A stretch of DNA of 64,000 bases from Streptomyces sp. NBC_00376. GTDB lineage: Bacteria; Actinomycetota; Actinomycetes; Streptomycetales; Streptomycetaceae. Each line of letters opens with the position of its first letter. Within the stretch, counting starts at the first letter, position 1. Below, in pieces: positions 37,087 to 44,563 of this stretch. The notes beneath the pieces were generated by a model. That model was not told where the DNA came from and searched no databases. It saw only the letters and a list, made by a program, of their open reading frames with translations. The stretch lies in assembly GCF_036077095.1 (NCBI RefSeq), contig NZ_CP107960.1, positions 5,146,001 through 5,210,000 of the forward strand. The letters run 5' to 3'. A program made the translations under genes and the position numbers.

Positions 37087-39866
37087 GCGCGATGGTGACC
37101 TTTGCTCAGGCGCAGGAGCGCGCGGACGAGTGGATCAACGGTGACGTGCCCGCTTACCAGCACCGTGAGGTGCGGGTGCGGGAGTTCGAGCTGGGCTTCG
37201 TGGTGTGGGGCGAGGACCGCGCCGAGGGCCCCGTCTCGGACGGCGGCAGGCAGCGGCTGGTGATCGCCCGGGACAGCGGCGAGGCCACCCTGTGGCCGGG
37301 GCTGCCGGTGGGCGAGGTGATCCGGCGGTACGAGGAGGAGTACGGCGCGCAGGCGACGGCCGCGGCCGCTCCGGAGCCGCCCCAGCGCATCGACCTCAAT
37401 CAGACGTCGTTCCTGTTGAGCCCCCCGGAGTGGCTCCAGGAAGCGGCCGACAAGCTGGGCATCCCGGACCACCGCGAGGGCCGGGGCGGGAGCCAGGACC
37501 GGAGCGAGGACCGGACCCAGGACGCGGCGCCTCCGGCCGCCCCGGCGTCCCCGGCCCCGCCGGCCCCGCCGGTCGCGCCGGCTCCGCCGTTCTCTGTGCC
37601 GCCCGCCGCCCCGGCCGCCCCGGTCGGTCAGTCGTCGCCGGGTTCGCACGGCGGGCAGGTCGCTTACGAGCCCACCGCCAACGACGGTGTCCCGGCGGGT
37701 CCGCCGAACGTGCCGGCCGGGTCAACCCCGTGGGCGGGTACGGACACGAATTCGGACAGCGACGAGGGGGCGGTGCCGTTGCCGGCCACGGTGTTCGCGC
37801 CGCCGCTCTCGGGCGCCGACGACGACGGCACCCCGCCTCCGATCGTGCCGGCCGATGCGCCGACGGCCCTGATGTCGGGCGGCAGCCAGCTGCCGCGTAC
37901 GGCGGTCGTGCCGGGCCTGGGCCCGCAGGGCGGCGCCCCTGGTGTCCCCGGTGGCTCTGGTGTCCCTGGTGCCTCCAGTGGCTCTGGCATCCCTGGTATT
38001 CCGCCGGGTGCGCCCGGCGCTTCGGGCACGGGTGCCGGTGACATCGCGGACGCGGCCACCAGCAAGGCCGTCGTGCCGCCGCGCGGTGCGCGTGGTGGCG
38101 GTCCGTCGACCCCGCCGCCGCCCGGTGCTCCCGGAACCCCTGGCGCCAGGCCGGGCGCGCCCGTGCCGCCGCCTTCGGGGCCGGGTGCGCCCGGTGCCCC
38201 GGCGGGCGGGTACCTGCCGACGCAGCTCGCCCCCCAGGTGGGGCCGCCCGGTGCGCCTGGTGCGCCGCAGCCTCCGGGCCCGCCTGGCCCGCCCGGTGCT
38301 CCTGGTGCTCCGGTGCCGCCTCCGCCGCCTGGTTCGACGCCTCCGCCCGGTGGCGGGGTGCATCACGCCGCGACGATGCTGGCCGACCCGAGCATGGGCG
38401 GTTCGGGCCCGCTTCAGCCGCCCGCACCCCCTGGTCCCCCCGGGGCCCCTGGTGCTCATGGCGCTCCTGGTACGCCGCAGCCTCCTGGCCCGCCCGGCCC
38501 GCCTGGTGCTCCTGGTGCTCCGGTGCCGCCTCCGCCGCCTGGTTCGACGCCTCCGCCGGGTGGTGGGGTGCACCATGCCGCGACGATGCTGGCCGACCCG
38601 AGCATGGGTGGCCCCGGCGCGCCCCGGCCTCCGGGTCCGCCTGGTGCTCCTGGTGCTCCGGTGCCGCCTCCGCCGCCTGGTTCGACGCCTCCGCCGGGTG
38701 GTGGGGTGCACCATGCCGCGACGATGCTGGCCGACCCGAGCATGGGCGGCCCCGGCGCGCCCCGGCCTCCGGGCCCGCCCGGTCCTCCCGGTCCGCCCGG
38801 AGCGCCGCAGGGCGGGGCCCCCGGCCCCGTACCGCCGAATCCGCACACCCCGCCGCCCCCGGCGTACGGGTACCCGCAGGCGCCGACCGGTCAGCCGACC
38901 GTCGGCCCCGGCTACCAGGCCGTGCTGCGCTACCGCGCGCCCGACGGCAGCGAGCAGCAGCTGATCCGGCGTTCGGCGCCCGGCACCCCGCACCCCGAGT
39001 GGCAGATGCTGCACGAGCTGCGGGCTATGAACGTGCCGCCGCAGCAGGTCATCGAGCTCCACACCGAGCTGGAGTCCTGTGAGCTGCCCGGAGGTTACTG
39101 CGCGCGGATGATCCGTGAGACCTGGCCGCAGGTGCGGATCACCAGCGTCGCTCCGTACGGCACCGATCACGCCAGCCGTCAGCAGGGCATGCAGCATCTG
39201 CTCACCCACCAGGGCGAGCTGCACCAGGTGGCGGACGGGCCGGCCCGTCCGGCGCCGGTGCGGGCGCCGCTGCCGCAGATGCCGCCCGCGATGGCGGCGC
39301 CGCCGGAGGCCATCGCGGACGAGCTGCTGCAGACCTTCGGGCCGCAGGGCATCTGCCGCTTCGACCAGCGGGCCGTCTCCCGCCAGGGTGTGCCCGAGAC
39401 CGTCGCGCGCACGCTGGTGTGGGCGGGGCTGCCCGCCGACTTCGGGCCGTTCTTCTGGGCGCAGCCCGGTCAGCCGGTGGTGCCCACGCTGGGCGAGCTC
39501 GCCGCGCAGCGTCAGGTGCAGGCCGCCCCCGACGCCGGGTCGTACCTCGTCATGGGGTCCGACTTCGGGCGGGCGATCTGTGTCCAGTACGGGACCGCGA
39601 ACATCGTGGCCGTGCCGGTCGAGGCGGGGCCGGGCGGTCAGTCGGTGGCGCCGCAGTTCGTGAACACCGGGCTGCCGGAGTTCCAGCGTTCGATGGCGCT
39701 GCTCGGCCGGATGTGGCGGCTGCGCTTCGGGCTCAACCCGGAGCAGGCGGGCCGCTGGACGGTCGACTTCCAGGCCCAGCTGGTGGCGTTGGACGCGGCG
39801 GCGCTGGCGTCGCCGGAGAGCTGGTGGTCGGTACTGCTCGAACAGATGTGGGACGGGCTGATCTGA
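37083..39866 (+). CDS. Imm35-like / Pro-Gly linker / XOO_2897-type deaminase / SUKH-4 fusion protein
   Basis: 927 residues. Residues 1-85 (AQERADEWINGD, FELGFVVWGEDRAEGP, TLWPGLPVGEVIRRYEEEYG) resemble an Imm35/YrhB-like domain. Residues about 120-610 are a Pro/Gly/Ala linker with collagen-like GAPGAPG and three copies of HHAATMLADPSMGG. Residues about 615-700 are a deaminase: HPE motif (H637, E639) and the zinc Cys pair C666/C673 in ESCELPGGYC. Residues about 725-927 are SUKH-4 (VARTLVWAGLPADFGPFF, GRAICVQYG, MWDGLI). The toxin-like domain thus carries its own immunity domain. No signal peptide or helix. Coupled (GTGA) to the nuclease-SUKH-1 gene. Confidence 0.8.
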   Translation: MSAMVTFAQAQERADEWINGDVPAYQHREVRVREFELGFVVWGEDRAEGPVSDGGRQRLVIARDSGEATLWPGLPVGEVIRRYEEEYGAQATAAAAPEPPQRIDLNQTSFLLSPPEWLQEAADKLGIPDHREGRGGSQDRSEDRTQDAAPPAAPASPAPPAPPVAPAPPFSVPPAAPAAPVGQSSPGSHGGQVAYEPTANDGVPAGPPNVPAGSTPWAGTDTNSDSDEGAVPLPATVFAPPLSGADDDGTPPPIVPADAPTALMSGGSQLPRTAVVPGLGPQGGAPGVPGGSGVPGASSGSGIPGIPPGAPGASGTGAGDIADAATSKAVVPPRGARGGGPSTPPPPGAPGTPGARPGAPVPPPSGPGAPGAPAGGYLPTQLAPQVGPPGAPGAPQPPGPPGPPGAPGAPVPPPPPGSTPPPGGGVHHAATMLADPSMGGSGPLQPPAPPGPPGAPGAHGAPGTPQPPGPPGPPGAPGAPVPPPPPGSTPPPGGGVHHAATMLADPSMGGPGAPRPPGPPGAPGAPVPPPPPGSTPPPGGGVHHAATMLADPSMGGPGAPRPPGPPGPPGPPGAPQGGAPGPVPPNPHTPPPPAYGYPQAPTGQPTVGPGYQAVLRYRAPDGSEQQLIRRSAPGTPHPEWQMLHELRAMNVPPQQVIELHTELESCELPGGYCARMIRETWPQVRITSVAPYGTDHASRQQGMQHLLTHQGELHQVADGPARPAPVRAPLPQMPPAMAAPPEAIADELLQTFGPQGICRFDQRAVSRQGVPETVARTLVWAGLPADFGPFFWAQPGQPVVPTLGELAAQRQVQAAPDAGSYLVMGSDFGRAICVQYGTANIVAVPVEAGPGGQSVAPQFVNTGLPEFQRSMALLGRMWRLRFGLNPEQAGRWTVDFQAQLVALDAAALASPESWWSVLLEQMWDGLI
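38361..38750 (+). repeat. Three copies of the HHAATMLADPSMGG-coding module
   Basis: Near-identical coding repeats start at 38361, 38571 and 38709 (residues 427, 497, 543), each preceded by VPPPPPGSTPPPGGGV. They lie in the low-complexity linker of the deaminase-SUKH-4 protein and are prone to copy-number change by recombination. Confidence 0.85.
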
Positions 39867-39876
39867 CCCGGCAGGC

Positions 39877-39925
39877 ACACGGCACGGCGCCCGGTCACCG
39901 AGAGGGGCCGGGCGCCGTGCCGTGT
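39877..39925 (+). terminator. Terminator of the toxin/immunity operon
   Basis: ACACGGCACGGCGCCCGG (39877-39894) and its exact complement at 39908-39925 form an 18-bp perfect stem with a 13-base loop, 11 bases after the deaminase-SUKH-4 stop. Confidence 0.85.
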
Positions 39926-40070
39926 GTCGTGTGTTGTCCGTGATGCTTGCGGTGCCTGTGATGCCTGTCGCTTCCGTCCGGAATGCAGCTGATCGATTCC
40001 GACTTCTGTGTCAATTGCCGCATCCTTGACGTATTGCTGGTGGTCGGAGAGTCGGAAAGAGGCTTCAAGG

Positions 40071-40964
40071 ATGAGTTCTGCACCGGTGTCCGCGCATGGC
40101 TTCGTCGGCGTACGGGGACGTGGCTACCGTCCGGAGCAGGTGGACCGCGCGGTGGCCGGCCTTTCGGCGGAGCGGGACGCGGCGCTGGACGAGGTGTCCC
40201 GGCTGACGGCGCTGGTGGAGGAGCTGTCGGCGGAGTCGGTCCGGCTGAGCGAGGTCGTCGCCGGGCTCGCCCCGCAGAACTACGAATCGCTGGGCGAGCG
40301 CGCCCAGCAGATCCTGGCCCTGGCCAAGACCGAGGCGGAGTCCCTGCGGGGCGCCGCCCAGGAGGCGGCGCAGGCGCTGCGGGACGCGGCGGACGAGGCG
40401 GGCCGGGAGCTCCGGGCCTCGGCGCGGGCGGACACCGAGGCCATGCGGGCGGCGGCGGTGTCCCACGCCGACGGGACGCTGGCCGCGGCGACGGGCGCGG
40501 CCGACGAGGCCGTCGCGGAGGCCCGCGAGGAGGCCGCGGAGGTCCGGGAGCGGGCGCAGGCCATGATGGCGGAGACGGGCCGCCGCACCGAGAGCGTCCT
40601 CGCGCACCAGGAGCAGGAGCACTCCGAGCGGTGGCAGGCGGCCGAGCTCGAACTGGCCGCGGCCGAGGCCGCGCAGGCGGCGCACCACGACGAGCTGACC
40701 GAGCAGGCGGAGGCCCGCCTGGAGGAGGCGCGGCGGGCGCTCGCGGAGACGGAGGAGGCCGCCCGGCACGGTCAGGAGGACGCCGAGGCGCGGGCCGCGG
40801 AGCTGATCGCGGCGGCCAGGGTCAGCGAGGAGCGGGTGGTCCGGGAGACGGAGCGGATCGTGCGGGAGCACGAGGAGGGCCGCGACGAGGTGCAGGCGCA
40901 CATGACGCACGTAAGGAATTCGCTCGCGGCGCTCACCGGACGGGTGGCACCGGCGGAGGACTGA
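40071..40964 (+). CDS. DivIVA-like coiled-coil protein (often annotated cellulose-binding protein)
   Basis: 297 residues. The N-terminus VRGRGYRPEQVDRAVAGLSAERDAAL matches the DivIVA/GpsB-type lead motif, followed by almost unbroken Ala/Glu/Arg-rich coiled coil to the end (ETEEAARHGQEDAEARAAEL and similar). Such proteins scaffold polar growth or cell-wall complexes in Streptomyces; the cellulose-binding label is historical. GAAAGAGG lies eight bases before the ATG. It follows the toxin operon terminator and precedes the truncated kinase. Confidence 0.8.
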   Translation: MSSAPVSAHGFVGVRGRGYRPEQVDRAVAGLSAERDAALDEVSRLTALVEELSAESVRLSEVVAGLAPQNYESLGERAQQILALAKTEAESLRGAAQEAAQALRDAADEAGRELRASARADTEAMRAAAVSHADGTLAAATGAADEAVAEAREEAAEVRERAQAMMAETGRRTESVLAHQEQEHSERWQAAELELAAAEAAQAAHHDELTEQAEARLEEARRALAETEEAARHGQEDAEARAAELIAAARVSEERVVRETERIVREHEEGRDEVQAHMTHVRNSLAALTGRVAPAED

Positions 40965-41032
40965 ACCGACCGATCCCTCTCTCAAGTCGCTTGCCTGGCA
41001 CAGCAGTTGTCGTGCGTTCGTTCGGGCTGGGC

Positions 41033-41038
41033 TAATCT
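41033..41038 (+). promoter_or_regulatory. Probable -10 box for the truncated kinase
   Basis: TAATCT is followed by six bases (GGCGCC) and the ATG at 41045; no ribosome site is present, so leaderless initiation is plausible. Confidence 0.4.
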
Positions 41039-41044
41039 GGCGCC

Positions 41045-42187
41045 ATGCACGGGGGAGCTGAAGAAGTGTCACGTTTGCAGGGCAGCGGGGCCACGCCGAC
41101 GGAGCCGGACGACCCCCGGCGGATCGGCGCTTTCCGGCTGCTCGGCATCCTCGGTACCGGCGGTATGGGCCGGGTCTATCTCGGTACCGCGGCGGGGCGG
41201 TACGCGGCGGTCAAGCAGGTGCTGCCGGTGCTGGCCGCGGACAAGGACTTCCTGTCCCACTTCGGGCACGAACTCGACAATCTCGCCAAGCTGCCGTCCG
41301 GGGTCAGTGCCCGGTTGCTGGCCAGTGACCGTACGGCGAAGCCTCCGTGGTTCGCCACGGAGTACATCCCCGGCGTCACCCTGAGCGACGCGCTGCGGCT
41401 GAACGAGGGCCCGCTGCCCGCGGACAGTCTGTGGCGGCTGCTGCGCGACGGGGCGGGCGGGCTGCGCGCGGTGCACGCGGCCGGGATGGTGCACCGGGAC
41501 CTGAAGCCGTCCAACGTCATGCTGACGCTCGACGGTGTGACCCTGATCGACTTCGGGGTGGCGCGGGCGGCCGACCAGTCCAGGGTGACCAGGACCGGGA
41601 TGGTCATCGGGACGCCCGCCTACATGGCCCCCGAACAGGCCATGGCCGAGCGGGATCTGACCGGTGCGGCGGATGTGTTCGCGCTGGCCGGTCTGCTGCT
41701 CTTCGCGACGAACTGCCGCCCGCCGTTCGGCGACGGGTCGGGACCGGGCCTCTTCTACCGCATCGTGCACACCGAACCCGACCTCGGGCGGCTGCCGGAC
41801 CTCGATCCGGACCTGGCCGCCGTGGTCGAGTCCTGTCTCGCCAAGGACGCCGCGGACCGGCCGACGGCCGCCGAGCTCTTCGAGATCGCCGCTGCCCGGG
41901 TGCCCGCCGCGGTCACCTCGCCGTGGCCGCCGGCCGTCACCGACCGGATCACCGAGCGGGCGGCGTTCGCGGCGAGCCCGCCGCCCGAGGAGCCCGAGCC
42001 GGAGCTGCCCCAGGCGCCCGCCCCCGCCGCGGTGCCCTCCCTGCCTGATGTCCGGACGACCGGCGCCGTCCCCGAGAAGCCGCGCAGTCGCCGCTCCCGG
42101 GTGCTGCTCGTCGCGCTCCCCGTCGTGGTGGAGAAGCAGCGGCGCATCTCGCCGTCCGGCAGATCGCCGACCAGCGCCAGGACCTGA
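41045..42187 (+). CDS. Ser/Thr protein kinase, truncated in its transmembrane helix
   Basis: 380 residues. The Hanks-type kinase domain is complete: GTGGMGRVYLG, AAVKQV (ATP Lys), VHRDLKPSN, IDFGVAR, and AYMAPEQAMAERDLTG. A Pro/Glu-rich juxtamembrane stretch follows (about 295-345), then the basic RSRRSR and the start of a membrane helix, VLLVALPVVV. The frame then breaks into EKQRRISPSGRSPTSART, which is antisense to a truncated gene on the other strand. Relatives continue through the membrane into an extracellular domain, so the C-terminal half has been lost, probably by deletion at about 42125-42140. Kinase activity may survive without the sensor. Confidence 0.85.
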   Translation: MHGGAEEVSRLQGSGATPTEPDDPRRIGAFRLLGILGTGGMGRVYLGTAAGRYAAVKQVLPVLAADKDFLSHFGHELDNLAKLPSGVSARLLASDRTAKPPWFATEYIPGVTLSDALRLNEGPLPADSLWRLLRDGAGGLRAVHAAGMVHRDLKPSNVMLTLDGVTLIDFGVARAADQSRVTRTGMVIGTPAYMAPEQAMAERDLTGAADVFALAGLLLFATNCRPPFGDGSGPGLFYRIVHTEPDLGRLPDLDPDLAAVVESCLAKDAADRPTAAELFEIAAARVPAAVTSPWPPAVTDRITERAAFAASPPPEEPEPELPQAPAPAAVPSLPDVRTTGAVPEKPRSRRSRVLLVALPVVVEKQRRISPSGRSPTSART

Positions 42188-42318
42188 TCGATCTGAGGCG
42201 CCTCCCACGGAGCGACCTCGTCGCCGGTCAGGTCGTCGGCGCCGAAATGCCTGATCGGATCGGTGATGCGGACGACCTCGATCAGTTCGGCCGTCTCGTG
42301 GGTGTTCGGGAGCAGCAT
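42131..42318 (-). pseudogene. Truncated hypothetical gene (5' part) fused tail-to-tail to the kinase
   Basis: Minus-strand ATG at 42318 gives a coherent start, MLLPNTHETAELIEVV, then DPIRHFGADDLTGDEVAPWE and LVGDLPDGEMRRCF. After that the frame enters the antisense of the kinase gene. The sequence resembles a short Streptomyces hypothetical protein that in relatives continues past the MRRCF motif. An in-frame start at 42372 is also possible. Function unknown. Confidence 0.5.
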
Positions 42319-42649
42319 GCGGACAGAATCGCCGACCTCGTTCGTGTGTGCCAGGGGGTACACATCTCGCATCGAGATCCGAGATCCGAGAGCCGGGTTT
42401 CGAGCGTCGTAGAGGCCCTGTTCACTCCTTCGTGGGTACGGGGAGGGGCTCGGGGCCGGGTCTTGAGCTTCGGGCTCCGGGGGCCGGGATCCGGGCGTCG
42501 GGATTCGAGCGGTGTCTTACAACCGGTAGGGAAAAGAAGGGGGTTGGGAAAACCTCCCCACCCTCCCGGACCCGTCACGGCCAGCAAGTATGACTAGTCG
42601 TGACCGACTTGCGGCGCGGAGTCGCGACTGCTTACGGTGCCAAATGAAC

Positions 42650-42685
42650 GACCCCGGCACAGTGTTAGCCGCACTGACCGGGGTC
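42650..42685 (+). promoter_or_regulatory. Leader hairpin before the winged-helix/zinc-ribbon gene
   Basis: GACCCCGG-CA-CAGTG pairs with CACTG-A-CCGGGGTC around TTAGCCG. It lies 35 bases before the GTG at 42721, in an otherwise gene-poor stretch (42188-42720) that holds only the truncated fragment. It could be an attenuator or a terminator of reads from the left. Confidence 0.55.
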
Positions 42686-42720
42686 TGGCCCCAAGATCGA
42701 AGATCCCGAAAGGCGATCCC

Positions 42721-43683
42721 GTGGTTGTTTCAGACCTTAGCCCTGCCCCGTGCGCGTCCGCATCCTCGCGCGCCCATCCGAAGGCCAAGCCCGGTTACGG
42801 AAAGCGCTCCGTCCCGGCACAACACACGCCCCACGAGGGCGACTTCGCGCTGCTGCCCGAGCGTGAGCGGCATATCGCCGGTTACGTCGACGCGCTGCCC
42901 GACGGTGCGGCGATGGACATCAAGTCGCTGGCCAGGAGCCAGCCGTTGTACGGGCAGATGGCCGTCGGCAGCGCGTTACGGGCCCTGGGCGTGGCCGGTC
43001 ATCTGCGGCATGTCCGGTGCCTGAGCGGCGAGAACGGCGAACAGGTCCGCTGGGTCACCCGCACCTTCTGGTCCCGCACCGCCCGCGACAACGAGTGGTG
43101 GAACGCCTTCCTGACCGCCGAGGAGCGCCACCCTGCACCGCAGGAGGCCGCAGAAGCCGCAGCGACCTCCGCGCCCGAAGTACCCGCATCCGTACCCGTA
43201 CCGGCGCAGCCGCTCGTAACGACAGTGCCGCAGCAACGCACCGCAGAGCCGGAGCCGGTGCTGATGCTGGTGTCGGTGCCGGATCCGGTGTCGGTGTCGC
43301 AGGCGACTGCGGGCCGTCCCTCTTCCGCCTTCCTGGCCCTGGCCCATCTCGGCCGTGCCGATTCCCGTCTGGCCCTCTCGGCGGCGGACTGCGCGGCACT
43401 GGAACAGATGGCCGCCGAGTGGTTCGCGCGTGGCGTGGACGCCGACTACCTCACGCACGCGCTGACCGCCGGGCTCCCCGCGTCCGTCGACTCGCCCTTC
43501 GGCTTCGTCCGCCGCCGTCTCCGCGACAAGCTCCCGCCCCGCCTGCCCGCCGCATCCCCGGCCGCGCCGGGAACTCCCGTACGCCGTCTGATGGTCGAGT
43601 GCACCGAGTGCGGCGCCCCCGGGCGGCCCGAAGCATTCCGCGACGGACTCTGCCGCCCCTGCCGCGAACCCGACCCGGCCTGA
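42721..43683 (+). CDS. MarR-like winged-helix protein with C-terminal zinc ribbon, TTA codon
   Basis: About 320 residues. Residues about 35-115 resemble a winged helix (LLPERERHIAGYVDALPDGA, MDIKSLARSQPLYGQ, SALRALGVAGHLRHVR), followed by TRTFWSRTARDNEWW. A Pro/Ala/Val linker comes next, then a helical segment (FLALAHLGRADSRLALSAAD), and finally a zinc ribbon with CTEC and CRPC. Codon 86 is TTA (42976-42978). The family is common in Streptomyces accessory regions; function unproven. The GTG start follows GAAAGG; an upstream start would run into the hairpin. Confidence 0.7.
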   Translation: MVVSDLSPAPCASASSRAHPKAKPGYGKRSVPAQHTPHEGDFALLPERERHIAGYVDALPDGAAMDIKSLARSQPLYGQMAVGSALRALGVAGHLRHVRCLSGENGEQVRWVTRTFWSRTARDNEWWNAFLTAEERHPAPQEAAEAAATSAPEVPASVPVPAQPLVTTVPQQRTAEPEPVLMLVSVPDPVSVSQATAGRPSSAFLALAHLGRADSRLALSAADCAALEQMAAEWFARGVDADYLTHALTAGLPASVDSPFGFVRRRLRDKLPPRLPAASPAAPGTPVRRLMVECTECGAPGRPEAFRDGLCRPCREPDPA

Positions 43684-43705
43684 CCCGCTGCGGCGGCGGC
43701 ACCCC

Positions 43706-43868
43706 CTACCAAGCGGCAGAACGTGTCGAACACCCACCAAAGTGTCACGTTCGCAACGCAGGTAGGGGTGCCCGGCGAGCGCACCGTCTACCAAGCGGCG
43801 GAACGTGTCGAACACCCACCAAAGTGTCACGTTCGCAACGCAGGTAGGGGTGTCCGGCGAGCGCACCG
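43706..43868. repeat. Tandem 82-bp direct repeat with internal hairpin
   Basis: Copy 1 (43706-43787) and copy 2 (43788-43868) are nearly identical, differing at two or three bases. Each contains GAACGTG-TCGA-ACAC, a short loop and GTGT-CACGTTC, a hairpin with a four-base bulge, followed by a conserved CGCAACGCAGGTAGGGGTG tail. No convincing gene covers them. Confidence 0.85.
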
Positions 43869-43947
43869 CCGAGGCGGGCGCATTCGTCCGGGCATCACCC
43901 GCGTGCACGTCGACCATGAACCGTGCCCGACAGGTTGGGCACCGCGT

Positions 43948-44106
43948 TCACAGCCCGCCCCGACTGCTCCTGAGGTTCCGCAACGCGTTCTCGACGCCCA
44001 GCCGCTCGGCGGGTGTGAGCGCGCGGCCCCACTCCGGCTCGGCCTCCCACTCGACACCACCGCCGACCGGCCGCAACGCCCAGTACGGGCCGACGACCCC
44101 TCGGAA
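43948..44106 (-). pseudogene. Possible 3' fragment of a minus-strand gene
   Basis: The minus strand encodes LRPVGGGVEWEAEPEWGRAL and TPAERLGVENALRNLR before a stop at 43948, a protein-like end resembling small Streptomyces accessory proteins. At about 44106 it meets the DUF5753 fragment on the plus strand. No start of its own. Tentative. Confidence 0.35.
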
Positions 44107-44494
44107 CGAAGTGGGTGTGATGCCCGGCCTGCTCCAGACGCCCGAGTACGCGACAGCGCTCGCGGAGAGCGCCGTCAGGCGCGGGGCGATCACCAACGAC
44201 CGGGCGAAGGAGCGGATCTCGCTCGTCGCCGAGCGGCAGGCCGCACTCGCCCGCACGCATCCGCCGTTGTTCCTGGTCGTGCTGGACGAGAGCTGCCTCC
44301 GCCGACCCGTGGGCGGCCCCGCTGTCATGGACGCACAGCTGGCGCGGCTGATCGAGTTCGCCGAGCTGCCGAACACCGTGCTCCAGGTCGCCCCGTTCGA
44401 TATGGCGGAGCTCCGTCCCTTCGACCTCCCGCGACCGCACCCCGCTGCGGCGACGACAGCCCCGCACATCGACGACAGCCCCGCGCACCCCTGA
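44107..44494 (+). pseudogene. Headless DUF5753 fragment (XRE-type regulator C-terminal domain)
   Basis: From about 44107 the frame reads EVGVMPGLLQTPEYATALAE, then VVLDESCLRRPVGGPAVMDA and LPNTVLQVAPFDMAELRPF. This is the DUF5753 domain that normally follows an N-terminal XRE helix-turn-helix in Streptomyces regulators partnered with DUF397 proteins. The helix-turn-helix is missing and the sequence upstream is unrelated. The end is also abnormal, replaced by Pro/Asp repeats. Confidence 0.75.
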
Positions 44495-44518
44495 TCCGGA
44501 GTGTGCGGGGCTGTCGTC
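44453..44518. terminator. Terminator with duplicated left arm
   Basis: GACGACAGCCCCGCACAT (44453-44470) is repeated as GACGACAGCCCCGCGCAC (44471-44488), which pairs with the inverted copy at 44501-44518 with one mismatch. Lies between the DUF5753 fragment and the convergent symporter. Confidence 0.65.
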
Positions 44519-44563
44519 GTGCTGCCTGCCGACAGGGCGCCGGGGATCGTGCGAGGGCCGGGT

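Noticed and set aside
34722..39866. A secreted polymorphic toxin locus of RHS or WXG type
   Set aside because: No signal peptide, WXG, RHS/YD repeat or secretion gene is visible in or next to the island.
43706..43868. CRISPR-like repeat
   Set aside because: Two back-to-back 82-bp copies without unique spacers; it is a tandem duplication.
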